This document shows positions 9,384-20,543 of a DNA stretch of 64,000 nucleotides, piece after piece; the first letter of the stretch is position 1; every line of letters starts with the position of its first letter. The stretch is from positions 7,915,014 to 7,979,013 of the forward strand of contig NC_049986.1 of NCBI RefSeq assembly GCF_000003815.2, in the 5' to 3' direction. The translations under genes and the position numbers were made by a program. The DNA comes from Branchiostoma floridae. Lineage: Eukaryota; Chordata; Leptocardii; Amphioxiformes; Branchiostomatidae. Under the pieces are notes generated by a model. That model was not told the DNA's origin. It was given only the letters and a program-made list of their open reading frames with translations, and ran no database searches.

Positions 9384-11960
9384 ATGCCCGTCCTTTCCAT
9401 TGTCGTCCTTGTTCTACTGCACCACCTCGGCAGTTCAACAGCACAAGTCGGTTCAGAGGTTCCTGAAGGGTGGCCGTTGACTGAAGTTGGAGAACACGTC
9501 ACCCTGACTGGATCTTGTCTGGCATATGGAGAGCTTCTACAGTACTTAACTAGACAGGACAAGCTGGAGAGCGAGTTAGAGGCACTGAAGAACGAGACAC
9601 AGCAATGTTGTGAGGGCCAATGGGCGGTATGTCAATATTCACCATATATTTTGACTATATCAGTGTCAATGAATTCATTTTCGAGAAGTAATAATGTTAA
9701 GTGGGCTAGAGAACAGAGTACTGTAAATGCAGAAACGTACGCTGTAGTTTTATGTTTGCGGTTTTAGCGCTTGCCATTTCACCACGAACATTTCACCACG
9801 AACACACCATTACAGTATATGACTACAGTCTATGGCGCTACCATACGCAACTTAATACCACCGCCAAAAATCCATTTCCCTCTACCGCGAAAGTAAATCC
9901 CCGCAAACTTAAATGCATTTACTGTATACATTTATCTACAGTAAATGGCCGTAGCTTAGGTTTTTATAGTCGCCTTATTCTGTACCTTTTACTGTCATGT
10001 GGTCTTTTATTATTCCAAAAAAGACACAAAGACTGTATTCTGTTACATATGATGGGCTTCACAACACATTTTATAAGTGGAGCTGTATTGCAATTCCTTC
10101 TTTCGGGTAGATAACAATGTATTGCTTTGATATTCTTAGCTCTGGATGGAGAACCAACAGCAGTCTTTTGGCAGTCTACAGGTCAACGTGGAGAACCAAA
10201 CCAACACTCTTCAGCAACAACAGGCAACGATTCAGCAACTGCAAGTAACAGTGGGTGACCAGGTCAACATCAATCAACAACAACATGCTACCGTGCAACA
10301 GCTGCAAGCAACAGTGGACAACCAAGCCAACATCATCCAGCAACAAGAGGCCACAATTCAGCAAATGCAGACCCGTCTGAGCCAACTTTCAGGTTCATTT
10401 TGATGTCCTTTCCTTGAATACACAATTCTTTTAAGAATTGTGAAAACGTCAACGACTTGATGTAATCTAACACTCATCTTATCTAAAACATTGTCTTTAT
10501 CAACTAGATAAGGTGAACAGTGCTCGTGACTGTATGGAACTGTTGACGACTGGACACGACACCAGCGGGGTGTACACCATCTACCCTGATGGAGGAGGGA
10601 AAAGTCCTGTTCACGTCTACTGTGACATGGACACTGAAGGGGGTGGATGGACGGTAAGAATGTAACTTTCTTTTTCAGATACGTGGTGATATGGTATGTG
10701 AATATGTGGGTTAGTTATCTTTCACCTATATGTCAATATTTTTTCTTTGGAATGCAGCTGTTCCAGAAGCGCCAGGACGGTTCAGTCAACTTCTATCGAG
10801 ACTGGCAGGTGTACAAGACAGGGTTTGGGGACCTGAGGGGAGAGTTCTGGCTAGGTATGGCGACAAAAAAGGTTAGTTTTATGAATGGTTGGAATTGATA
10901 CTTACTTTGTAAATCATTATTGCATGTGACGTGTTTTGTGTTTCTTGGACGTCAGGTAACGACCACTTGCACCGCCTGACGGCCCAGGATGTGTACGAAC
11001 TGAGAGTGGATCTGGAGGACTTTGAGGGTAACACGGCCTACGCCAAGTACAACATCTTCAGGGTGGAGGATGAGGTGCACAAGTACAGGCTAACTGTGGA
11101 CGGGTACTCTGGCAATGCAGGTATGTGTCTTAGCCTAAATGAAACATACAAAGACATCAGTTCAGTTCAGTTCAATTCTCAAATGAGGTGCCTTTAAAGA
11201 TGTCCGACCATGCATCTCTATCTAGCATGGCGGCAAGCAAATTGTAGTCGAATACATATTCCTCCAAAAAACATAGGACCCACCTGTGATTTACAACATA
11301 CAGCATACCCAATAGTCAAAACAACACGATAGTTGCTTATCTCGAAATATCTGTGAGTGATTTGGAAGTTGTGCGTAGTTCAGACTCATGTTGTTGTGGG
11401 TTTTGTTGTCATATAATATCAGTAAAATGCTTCATTATATGAACGCCTTGCTAAAGGAATGTCTAATTGCTTTGAGATATGCTGTTTGGCACATCTTGAA
11501 TTGATTCAGAAGTACATATATCGGGAAATAACAGTATACAGAGCATATTACAACAAATGCAGTAAAATTGGACCCCACTAATCAATCTAGAAAAATCACT
11601 ATAACCAATCTAGAAAAATGAATTAAGGTAAGGGTAAAGAAATGGATTAGTATATTACTAACTCGTTGTCTTGAGTTTAAGATGTCAGCCTTATTTTCAG
11701 GTGACGGCATGACCAATCCTGACATGAGTCACGACGGAATGTACTTTTCTACACGGGACAGAGAGAACGATCAACACGCTAGTGTTGATTGTGCTGAACA
11801 CCATACAGGCGCGTGGTGGTACAATATTTGCTATCGTGCAAACCTGAACGGCCTGTACTTGATTGGGGCTAACCCGTCTAACGATGGCATCCACTGGGTG
11901 CCTTGGAAAGGTTCCAGATATTCCCTGAAAACTACTGAAATGAAGATACGACCTAACTAG
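9384..11960 (+). CDS. Secreted fibrinogen-domain protein, unit 3 (intact)
   Basis: Predicted 387-residue secreted FReD protein. Exons 9384-9626, 10140-10392, 10508-10653, 10758-10854, 10956-11120 and 11701-11960; phases 0,1,0,1,1. Signal peptide residues 1-20 ([14 protein letters not shown]...), KNET sequon and Cys pair at the end of exon 1, Q-rich coiled coil at 82-165, fibrinogen domain 166-387. Exon 6 is one codon shorter than its sisters and is the most divergent of the intact set: [16 protein letters not shown], then VDCAEHHTG, and the usual Cys-His of the pocket is Cys-Tyr (ICYRANLNG). It may therefore bind something different; this is inference. The donor of exon 1 is GTATGT. Its poly(A) signal lies on the edge of a MITE. 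Confidence 0.88.
9719..9928. mobile_element. MITE in unit 3 intron 1
   Basis: Ends TACTGTAAATGCA and TGCATTTACTGTA are inverted repeats. The same family is present at 56576-56749 in the PIH1D1 region, sharing GTTTTATGTTTGC, TTTCACCAC and AAATGCATTTAC. Confidence 0.65.
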
Positions 11961-11997
11961 GCCAAACAAACACAACAAAAACTCTGCACACGAATAT

Positions 11998-12003
11998 AAT
12001 AAA
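11998..12003 (+). terminator. Poly(A) signal of unit 3 at a MITE edge
   Basis: AATAAA 38 bases after the stop; its last bases coincide with the start of the MITE at 12002. Confidence 0.6.
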
Positions 12004-12263
12004 GGTGCACTCACACCATACTTACGTCAAGCTTGCGTCACTGCAGGGTTAGTTTACTGCGTCACTATTTTGTTATTTTCTCCGAGTTTTTATGATTTAG
12101 ATATTTCGTAATACGTAAAAGTGAGGTGAGGTGAAAAGTATGACTTTGAAGATGATAATATACACAAGTAAGAAAATTCGTTCTTTATCTCTGAAATTCG
12201 ATGAGTATCTTTCGAACCCCGCAGTGACGCAAGCTTAACGCAAGTACAGTGAAATCGCATCTT
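12002..12263. mobile_element. MITE family M1, copy 1
   Basis: Imperfect terminal inverted repeats: AAGGTGCACTCACA at the left and TGAAATCGCATCTT at the right, with GCGTCACTGC / GCAGTGACGC further in. Two related copies are at 13724-13977 and 20544-20792. Interior shares TTTAGATATT-CGTAATACGTAAAA. No transposase frame. Confidence 0.75.
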
Positions 12264-12734
12264 AAAGCACACAGAAAAATAAAGCACCATACTGGACTTT
12301 TATGTGAATTGTGTACGTCATGTGTTGAATACTGTCTTACCAGTCTTGAAGTAGAATAAATTGGATACCGTACCATTGGTTGTTATTTTTATGACACTCA
12401 CTCACTCTCCATGGACTAACTCAGCTCAGTGTAAAACAATTTACTACTTAAAGAGCTGTTTCAACCTCATAACCTCATGTGTAAAGAACATAGTTACCTA
12501 CCACATGCCTTGAAATCACCACAGGTGTTTCTGTGCCATTTTACGCACATGACGTTACTCAGTTGCCTTTAAGTTTAATAGCTGTTGTGGGCCAAATTGT
12601 GCTCCACGAGATTTTTTCCGTGGTGTTGTGCATAAGCATGGAGTTAGCTACACAGGTTTGTGTTGACTATGTTGGCTATAAGTACGACTAACATGCCCTC
12701 TCTGTTAGCACAGTTTATTTACACTTCATAATAG

Positions 12735-12865
12735 ATATTGTATTTTGAGAACACCACAGGTGTTTCTGAGCTACTTATGTACACTTTATTTACACACGTA
12801 TATAATTTATATAGACTCCAAACGAGTGGACCTTTCTTTACCAGTAGCTTTTCTGTCACGTCGCC
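12735..12865 (+). promoter_or_regulatory. Class B FReD upstream block, unit 4
   Basis: GAGAACACCACAGGTGTTTC followed by a TATATAATTTATATAG segment before the ATG at 12866. A second partial copy of the same core lies upstream at about 12512-12535, so the promoter segment is itself duplicated. The rest of 12264-12734 shows no gene. Confidence 0.55.
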
Positions 12866-13447
12866 ATGACTGTCCTTACCACCGTCGTCCTCGTTCTACT
12901 GCACCAACTCAGCGGTTCAGCAGCACTAGTCGGTTCAGAGGTCTCTGATGAGTGGCCAGTGACTGACGCTGGGGAACATGTTGCTCTGTCTGGATCCTGT
13001 ATGGCATATGGAGAGCTTCTACATTACTTAACTAGACAGGACAAGCTGGAGAGCGAGTTAGAGCTAGTAACAGCTTGTTATACAAACAAACATGCACACA
13101 TCACCTCTCCTTTAACGGCGTCGAAAACATAATCTTCTTGAGAAGGTGATAACCTCTCCCTCCCATCATTAATCATACTTCCAGGTGACACCATGACCGA
13201 CTCAGTCCGTCCTCACAACGGCATGTACTTTTCTACGAGGGACAGGGACAACGATCCTCACTCTACTGCCGACTGTGCAGAAATATACAAAGGCGCATGG
13301 TGGTACGAGAGGTGCCACCGTGCAAACCTGAACGGGCTGTACCTGGGTGGGTCTCACCAGTCCGATAGAGACGGTGTCAATTGGAACCCATGGAAGGGCT
13401 CACGCTATTCACTGAAAATTACTGAAATGAAGATAAGGCCTAACTAG
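12866..13447 (+). pseudogene. FReD unit 4, exon 1 fused to last intron and exon 6 by deletion
   Basis: Exon 1 starts normally at 12866 (MTVLTTVVLVLLHQLSGSAA, signal peptide) and matches sister exons up to LESELE at about 13063. There the sequence jumps to DNA that corresponds to the last intron of other units (compare 17520-17585: CATCACC, AACGGCGTCGAAAACATAA), followed by a complete, open exon 6 at 13185-13447. The end of exon 1 with its sequon and Cys pair, the coiled coil, and exons 3-5 are all missing. No donor in the right phase is visible near the breakpoint, so a spliced product is unlikely. Exon 6 itself is intact ([25 protein letters not shown]), so it can still serve as a gene conversion donor. 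Confidence 0.85.
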
Positions 13448-13723
13448 CTATAGGCCAAATAAATGTTCTCAAAACAGGTTGAAACAAAGCTCTTTCTACT
13501 CCACACATCATAAGAGACGGTTATTATAAATAAAATCTAAAACTCAGCAATACCGCGTGCTGTTGTCAGTTCTTATCATTTTGTTCAGCGGTTTCTTGAT
13601 ACCATGGTCACACAGTTGTTTGCTTGTTTATTTGTTTGCTTGTTTTAGCCTTCATTTATTCGTGGAAGACTCGAATAGTCCCGCTGGTTATTGTTTTAGA
13701 TCATAGGAGAAGAGGTACTAGGT

Positions 13724-13977
13724 AACGGGGCACTCTCACTGGACTTGGGGCAGGCTTGTGGCATTGAGGGGTTCGTTAACTGCGTCACCATTGTGTTATT
13801 TTCTCCATTTTTTCTAATTTAGATATTGCGTAATACGTAAAATTATGACTTAGAAGACGACAAAACACACACCAAAATAAGAAAATTCGTTCTTCATCTC
13901 TGAAATATCTTTCTCTGAGTATCTTTCGAACACCGCAATGCCGTAAGCATGCACCAAGTCCGGTGAGAGTGCACCTT
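13724..13977. mobile_element. MITE family M1, copy 2
   Basis: Ends GGGCACTCTCACT and GGTGAGAGTGCACCTT mirror one another, and the interior matches copies 1 and 3 (GATATTGCGTAATACGTAAAA). Flanking spacer 13448-14359 otherwise contains 3'-flank sequence repeated after units 5 and 6 and no gene. Confidence 0.75.
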
Positions 13978-14359
13978 TAGGGTCAGACGAAATATACAGA
14001 TTACGTGACTGAACTTGTAACAAATCAATCCATACACACATTGTCCTAATAGATTTGGACAGGACTTGGAAGTATGTTGGCATCTCGTTCTAATAAAGTA
14101 TTCAAGTTAGCGCATTCAAACTTAGTTTCATAGACGTGAAGGGTTCACCGCCAAAGCCTAAAACTAGAGCAATAGCTATTAGGTGTTCCCAATACACTAA
14201 ACTTCAAAACAATTGCTATAAAGTTAAATGAATAGTCAAAGTGCCACATATAAACTCAGCATAAAACAACCTTGATCGAACGAAGGAAAAAGACGAAATG
14301 AAAATAACATATATATGTATATATGCCTAATATATGTAACATGTATACGCCTGATATCA

Positions 14360-14499
14360 TGTTTGACCTTGCTTGCCTATTGTTAACATAACCCAGCCCT
14401 TGAGAACACCACAGGTGCTTCTATGTTATCAGCACGCAAATAATCTAGCGGGACAATAAGTAGAGTTTTTTCGTCAGTTTTCCCTTTAAATCTTCACGT
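14360..14499 (+). promoter_or_regulatory. Class B FReD upstream block, unit 5
   Basis: GAGAACACCACAGGTGCTTC followed by GCAAATAATC and AAGTAGAG, ending at the ATG. Nearly the same block precedes unit 6 and stands alone at 23410-23524. Confidence 0.55.
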
Positions 14500-15449
14500 A
14501 TGGCTGTCTTTGCCATCTTCGTCCTTTTCCTGCTGCACGACCTCAGCAGCACGGTGGCCCAGGTCGGCTCAGAGGAGCCTGTTGGGTGGACTGTGACTGA
14601 TGTTGGAGAACACGTGTCCTTGACTGGATCTTGCCTGGCATATGGAGACCTTCTACAGTATCTAAACAGACAGGATATGTTGGAGAGCGAGCTGGAAGGG
14701 CTGAAGAACGAGACAAAACATGCTGTGAGAGCCAATGGACGGTAGGTCTACTGCACACCATGATTTATATCCTGGTGTGGTGTAATTCTTTACATGCATG
14801 CTAAATTTAGATATGACTGTGTTGAAAATGTTGGGGGACGGGCCGGTGAAAATCCCGACCACTACCAATCCCCGTGACCCAACGACGGCTTGGATGGTAG
14901 GCCATATCTACGATGTAGTTATTCTCTGATAGTATAGTGTATTATTGTTTATTGCAGGTGATATCTCTTCTCTAAGTACAAAAAGTCGTTGCATCTGTTT
15001 TGTTTGGTTCTGTGGGGGGGGGGGCTTTTTTTGGGGGGGGGCTACATAGTAGTACTTACTCTGCACTCTATTTCGTATGAACACTTTATCCTGAGTGTGT
15101 TTATGTTTCTAGCTTTGGACCGAGAACCATCAACAGTCGTTTAGCAGCCTACAGGGCAACCTCAATGACCAGTCCAGCATCCTTCAGCAACAACAGGTCA
15201 CCATGCAGCAACTACAAGCCACAGTAGACGAACAGGTCAACATCATTCAGCAACAACAAGCCACCATGCAACAACAGCAAACGACTATGCAACAACAGCA
15301 AACGACCATGCAATAACTACAGGCAACAGTGAATGGCCAAGCTAACATCATTCAACAACTTTCAGGTTTCTTTGTTAAGTCTTTCCTTAAAGAGGAATCT
15401 AACCCATAACAAACGCAAGCTAGCTAGTTGATGATATTTAGTGGGTGGG

Positions 15450-15560
15450 TGGTAGGGCCTGCCCCTACACTCGGGGAGGGGGGCATTAACCCCAGCCAGC
15501 GAGAGATTGTGTAAACAGGTCATCAAGCCGAGCTAGCGAAGGATTGTGTAAACATAGGCT
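15450..15560. repeat. Dispersed repeat also present inverted at 41640-41760
   Basis: GGGGCATTAACCCCAGCCAGC then GAGATTGTGTAAACA here corresponds, reversed, to TGTTTACACAACCTCTCGC and GGGGTTAATGACCCC near 41650. The stretch 15560-16060 in the same intron belongs to another dispersed family sharing words with 45600-45950 (TCATGTTCTGGACATG, TTATGCAAATGAGG). Confidence 0.6.
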
Positions 15561-16844
15561 AGGCAGGGTAGATAGGGATCGGGAGAACTAGGGTGCTCAA
15601 GTTCGATAATGGGCCACGTAGCAACTTTCGATGGTTCTACAGCGGAACTTATTGTTTGGATATCTCATGTTCTGGACATGTCGTGATTTTTTTAGCTACA
15701 CGTCGGGACAGAAAGCAAGTCATATAACTTTCGCCTCCCCTAGCGGCTTTCTTCAGAACTACAGTGGTCTAATTTATTTCAAAGTTTGGGCTAGAATAAC
15801 TCAAGAACATGCAGACGTATCGTCAAAATTGGTGGTATGCAGTTGAGAGCCTAAGCAATGGCTCACACAATAAGAGACTAATCATGCAAAGTAACACATA
15901 ATTTATAAACCCACTGCATTTCATGATACGACTCTCAAGCTTGTCGCATATGTAACAGAAAAAGAAGGGAATATCGATAGAAATGAATTATGCAAATGAG
16001 GGCCTCATTTTACTTCAGTAGAAAATACACTGAAATATAATTTCGCAAAGGTATGAGGCCGTCGTGGAACTATAGTTCTATATCATATAAGTTAGGGGAA
16101 GGATTTGTATCGTTAAGAGTTTACAAAGCTTCAGTTTTGTGTATTTGATATTGTCTTCCTATATTAGACAAACTGAACGGTGCCCGTGACTGTATGGAAC
16201 TGTTAACGACTGGACACGACGCCAGCGGGGTGTACACCATCTACCCTGATGGAGGAGGGAAAAGTCCTGTTCACGTCTACTGTGACATGGACACTGACGG
16301 GGGTGGATGGACGGTAAGAATGTAGCTAATGCAATACATGTCGTTTACAGATACGTGTGCCTAGTTTTTAGATATATTAAATCCGGTTCATTTTAACCAA
16401 TCACTGCATTAGCTATTATCAGTGCTATAATAAGGATATTGCTCACTGTGACGTCTTCACAATTAGTACAGGCAGAAACCTTGCACTACCTTACGGAGAA
16501 AAGCAGTACATCAGTATCTCCCATTTTATTATATATGGTCATAAAAAAGAAAGGTATGCAAAGTAACCAGGATGTTAATATCATAGCTGTAAGTCTTAAG
16601 AAATGATAATTTCCAGGCAGATTTTTTATTAAAGTGTTCTCCTATCAATTCTATTGCAGTTATTCCAGAAACGACAAGACGGTTCTGTCAACTTCTACCT
16701 TGACTGGCAGGCGTACAAGACAGGGTTTGGTGACCTAAGGGGAGAGTTCTGGCTAGGTATATATGTATAACAACAACTGCTGCACGTAACTGTAATGATC
16801 TATTTCCACAATATATAAAGCATGTAATTATTTGTTTTTATATG

Positions 16845-16880
16845 CAACAGGGGGGTGACAAGGGGGAGTTCTATTTAGGT
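16845..16880 (+). pseudogene. Vestigial exon 4 end in unit 5 intron 4
   Basis: GGGGTGACAAGGGGGAGTTC then TATTTAGGTATAT resembles the exon 4 terminus GGTGACCTGAGGGGAGAGTT CTGGCTAGGTAT, including the donor. The same vestige is at 22021-22062 in unit 6. Short, so the match could be overread. Confidence 0.4.
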
Positions 16881-17959
16881 ATATAATCATTACAGCTCTT
16901 GGTTGAATGTTTTCCTCATAATGTAAAAACGATATTGTATAATAACAAAAGCTATTGTGAACATTTGTGAACTCTTCTCTCACAGGAAATGACCATCTGC
17001 ATCGCCTGACGGCCCAGGATGTGTACGAACTGAGGGTGGATCTGGAGGACTTTGAGGGTAACACGGCCTACGCCAAGTACAACATCTTCAGGGTGGAGGA
17101 TGAGGTGCACAAGTACAGGCTCACTGTGGACGGGTACTCGGGCACCGCAGGTGTGTGTTCCCACTAAGTGTCTTCTTCTATTCTATGTTTTATTATTTGA
17201 ATAATAACCGTTTACGGCATATGTATTTCTCTTAAGCGATCACACACATTTTGTAAAACGCCTGAGAAGTCATTACACGTAAAAAACCGCTATACAGCCC
17301 CCCAACCACCCCTACCATTATATGATGGTAAAAAGTGCCGCCTGTAGGAGTATGTAACGATTATGTAAATGTACTTGCATGATTTGCATCTAACATCGCC
17401 TTTACATAATTTCCAAATAATTGGAAGTATAAAGCATCCCACAGGTTAAATATCATGTGGACCCATCCATTACCTCTCGAGTCCAAAGCCAAACACACAA
17501 AAATAAACACACAAACACACATGTACGCACATCACCGCCACCCTTAACGGCGTCGAAAACATAACCTTCTTGGCGAAGGTGATAAATCTTTCGTCAGTAA
17601 TTATATTTGTCTCCTTTCTAGGTGATGGCATGACCTACCCAGTCCGTCCTCACGACGGCATGTACTTCTCTACACGGGACAGAGACAACGACCAACACTC
17701 TACTGCCGACTGTGCAGAAATATACAAAGGTGCATGGTGGTACAATGATTGTTTCCATGCCAACCTGAATGGCCTTTACCTGGGCGGGGCTCACCAGTCC
17801 GTTGGAGACGGTGTCAACTGGAACCCATGGAAGGGCCATAACTATTCACTGAAAACCACTGAAATGAAGATAAGGCCCAACTAGGCCAAATAAATGTTCC
17901 TATGGAAGGTTAAAACAAAGCCCTTCCTATACCACACATCATAATAGACGGTTATTATA

Positions 17960-17965
17960 AATAAA
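17960..17965 (+). terminator. Poly(A) signal, unit 5
   Basis: AATAAA about 76 bases after the stop; also present after units 4 and 6 in the same context. Confidence 0.6.
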
Positions 17966-18501
17966 ATCGAAAACTCAGCAAGACCGAGTGCTGTTGTCAG
18001 TTCTTATCATTTGTTCGGTGGTTCTTTGATACCATGATCATACAGTCTCTTGCTTGTTTTTTTTTTTTTTTAGCCTTCGTGGAAGATTCAAATCGTCCCG
18101 ATTGTGGTCAGACGAAATATGCAGATTACTCGACTGAACTTGTAATAAATCCACACACACATTGTCCTAGGCCTAACAGATTTGGACAGGGCTTGGAACT
18201 GTAGAAGCATCTCGTTCTGATATAGCATTCAAGTTAGCGCATTTAAACCCAGCTTCATAGACGTGAAGGGTTCACCACCGAAGCCTAAAACTAGAGCAAT
18301 ATCTGGTACGTGTTTCCAACACACTAAAATTAAAAACAATTGCTGTAAAGTAAAATGAATAGTCAAAAGGGCACGTATAAACTCAGCATAAAAAAACCTG
18401 ACCGAACGAAGAAAATAGACCAAATGGAAATAACATATAATATATATAACACCCTCCAGGTTAATTTTGGACTTCAAGATTAATTCCGGACAAACCTTAA
18501 T

Positions 18502-18757
18502 CATTTACAGCTCCATCGCCCCTGTTCATTCCACCCACACATATTCAACTAGATTATCTGATTCCTTCATTTTTAAACTACCTAAGCCCAAGACAAACTC
18601 AAAAAAGCGAACTTTTCTCTACCGTGCCATTAGTCTCTGGAATGTACTACCGCCACACATCAAATCCCTGCCCAACATCTCACGATTTAAAAGGGCAATC
18701 TACCATCATGTCTTCTCAATTTGATAGTTTTTTATGATTGTGAATGTTTTTTATCTG

Positions 18758-18821
<64 letters not shown>

Positions 18822-18898
18822 TTGCGTTGTATATGTTCGAACCCTGGTAGACTAGCCCTACGGGCTAAAGGGTACCTGAATAAAGGAATAAAAGGAAT
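18502..18898 (+). mobile_element. CR1/L2-like non-LTR retrotransposon 3' end, copy 1
   Basis: Codes for the extreme C-terminus of a reverse transcriptase polyprotein: TFLYRAISLWNVLPPHIKSL then SRFKRAIYHHVF, the usual closing motif of CR1/L2-like elements, followed by a stop. After a TA microsatellite (18760-18811) comes a short hairpin TAGCCC-TAC-GGGCTA and a repeated AATAAAGGAATAAAAGG tail typical of such 3' ends. Heavily 5' truncated, so not capable of movement alone. Confidence 0.75.
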
Positions 18899-19130
18899 TT
18901 GAAAAACGATTAACCGAACGAATTAAGATTTAAAATTATGGTATATTAAAAGGTAATTAATATGTAGATTGCAATTAGATGTCTCCAGGAACAACATGTT
19001 TCCAACACACTAAAATTAAAAACAATTGCTGTAAAGTAAAATGAATAGTCAAAAGGGCACGTATAAACTCAGCATAAAAAACCTGACCGAACGAAGAAAA
19101 TAGACCAAATGGAAATAACATATAATATAT

Positions 19131-19442
19131 ATAACACCCTCCAGGTTAATTTTGGACTTCAAGATTAATTCCGGACAAACCTTAATCATTTACAGCTCCA
19201 TCGCCCCTGTTCATTCCACCCACACATATTCAACTAGATTATCTGATTCCTTCATTTTTAAACTACCTAAGCCCAAAACAAACTCAAAAAAGCGAACTTT
19301 TCTCTACCGTGCCATTAGTCTCTGGAATGTACTACCGCCACACATCAAATCCCTGCCCAACATCTCACGATTTAAAAGGGCAATCTACCATCATGTCTTC
19401 TCAATTTGATAGTTTTTTATGATTGTGAATGTTTTTTATCTG

Positions 19443-19528
<86 letters not shown>

Positions 19529-19938
19529 TTGCGTTGTATATGTTCGAACCCTGGTAGACTAGCCGTACGGGCTAAAGGGTACCTGAATAAAGGAATGAAA
19601 GGAATCTGAAAAACGATTAACCGAACGAATTAAGATGTAAAATTATGGTATATTAAAAGGTAATTAATATGTAGATTGCAATTAGATGTCTCCAGGAACA
19701 AAGCCAATTTTGGAGAATTCTGGGAACCTGAGCCACAATTCTCCAGAATTCTGGGAAACTAAAGCCAGAATTCTCCAGAAGCTTTGTTCTTGGAGACATC
19801 TGATTGCAATCTACATATTAGTTACCTTTTAATAGACCATAGTTGCAAATCTTAATTCATTTGGTTAATCGTTTTTCAGATCATTAAGGTTTGTCCGGAA
19901 TTAACCTGGAAGTCCAAAATTAACTTGGAGGGTGTTAT
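19131..19938. mobile_element. Foldback element interrupted by a retrotransposon end
   Basis: The left end ATAACACCCTCCAGGTTAAT is mirrored by ATTAACTTGGAGGGTGTTAT at the right end. Inner arms also mirror (GTAGATTGCAATTAGATGTC against GACATCTGATTGCAATCTAC) around a spacer near 19700-19775 that repeats AATTCTCCAGAATTCTGGG. The right arm is continuous, CGTTTTTCAGATCATTAAGG, whereas the left arm is split between CCTTAAT and CTGAAAAACG by the retrotransposon piece at 19187-19605. The first tandem copy (from 18446) has the same arrangement without the right arm. Confidence 0.8.
19187..19605 (+). mobile_element. CR1/L2-like retrotransposon 3' end, copy 2
   Basis: Same fragment as at 18502-18898, with an expanded TA microsatellite (19443-19519) that includes GTATGTATA interruptions. 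The insertion borders are visible by comparing with the intact right arm of the surrounding foldback element. Confidence 0.75.
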
Positions 19939-19969
19939 ATATTATATATAATATATACGTCTGATATTA

Positions 19970-20109
19970 CGTTTGACCTCGCTTGCCTAACGTTAACATA
20001 ACCTAGCCCTTGGGAACACCACAGGTGCTTCTATGCTAGCATCACGCAAATAATCCAGCGGCACACTAAGTAGAGGTTTTCATCAACTTTTCCCCGTAAA
20101 TCTTCACAT
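19970..20109 (+). promoter_or_regulatory. Class B FReD upstream block, unit 6
   Basis: GGGAACACCACAGGTGCTTC, GCAAATAATCCAGCGGCACA and AAGTAGAGG precede the ATG at 20110, as in unit 5. Confidence 0.55.
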
Positions 20110-20543
20110 ATGGCTGTCTTTACCATCTTCGTCCTTGCCCTGCTTCACGACCTCAGCAGCACGGTGGCCCAGGTCGGCTCAGAGGAGCCTGTTGGGTGGA
20201 CTGTGACTGATGTTGGAGAACACGTGTCCTTGACTGGATCTTGCCTGGCATATGGAGAACTTCTACAGTATCTAAACAGACAGGATATGCTGGAGAGCGA
20301 GCTGGAAGGGCTGAAGAACGAGACAAAACAATGCTGTGAGAGCCAATGGACGGTAGGCCTATCGCACACCTTGAATTATATCCTGGTAGAATGGAATTCT
20401 TTACATGCATGCTACATAAGACTGTGTTGAAAATGTTGGCCGTGAGGGGAACGAGCCGGTAAAAATCCCGACCACTACTAATCCCCGCGACCCAACCTCG
20501 GTTTGGAGGATAGGCCATATCTACTATGTAGTTTTTCTCTGTT

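Larger units (their letters stand above)
14500..17884 (+). pseudogene. FReD unit 5, frameshift plus nonsense
   Basis: All six exons can be placed: 14500-14741, 15113-15365, 16168-16313, 16660-16756, 16986-17150 and 17622-17884. Exon 1 lacks one base relative to unit 6 within the codons for KNETKQCC (ACAAAACATG against ACAAAACAATG), which removes the Cys pair and shifts the frame. Exon 2 has an in-frame TAA at 15314-15316 where a CAA glutamine codon is expected. Exons 3-6 are open and undamaged, with RDRDNDQH and [10 protein letters not shown] in exon 6. Two independent lesions make a pseudogene likelier than a sequencing slip, but both are single-base changes. Intron 4 carries a vestigial second end of exon 4 at 16845-16880. 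Confidence 0.8.
18311..19700. repeat. Tandem duplication of about 690 bp
   Basis: Positions 18311-18996 and 18997-19700 are two near-identical direct copies starting TGTTTCCAACACACTAAAAT and ending near GATGTCTCCAGGAACAA. Each copy holds a retrotransposon 3' end and a TA microsatellite of different length. Rare substitutions (CCC against CCG in the hairpin, AAGACA against AAAACA) show a fairly recent event. Confidence 0.9.

Noticed and set aside
12866-13132. Unit 4 exon 1 read through as an 88-residue secreted peptide
   Set aside because: The last 20 or so codons are last-intron sequence exposed by the deletion; nothing suggests a selected product.
18820-18860. tRNA-like B-box word GTTCGAACCCTGG
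   Set aside because: Part of a retrotransposon 3' end; no A box or cloverleaf around it.
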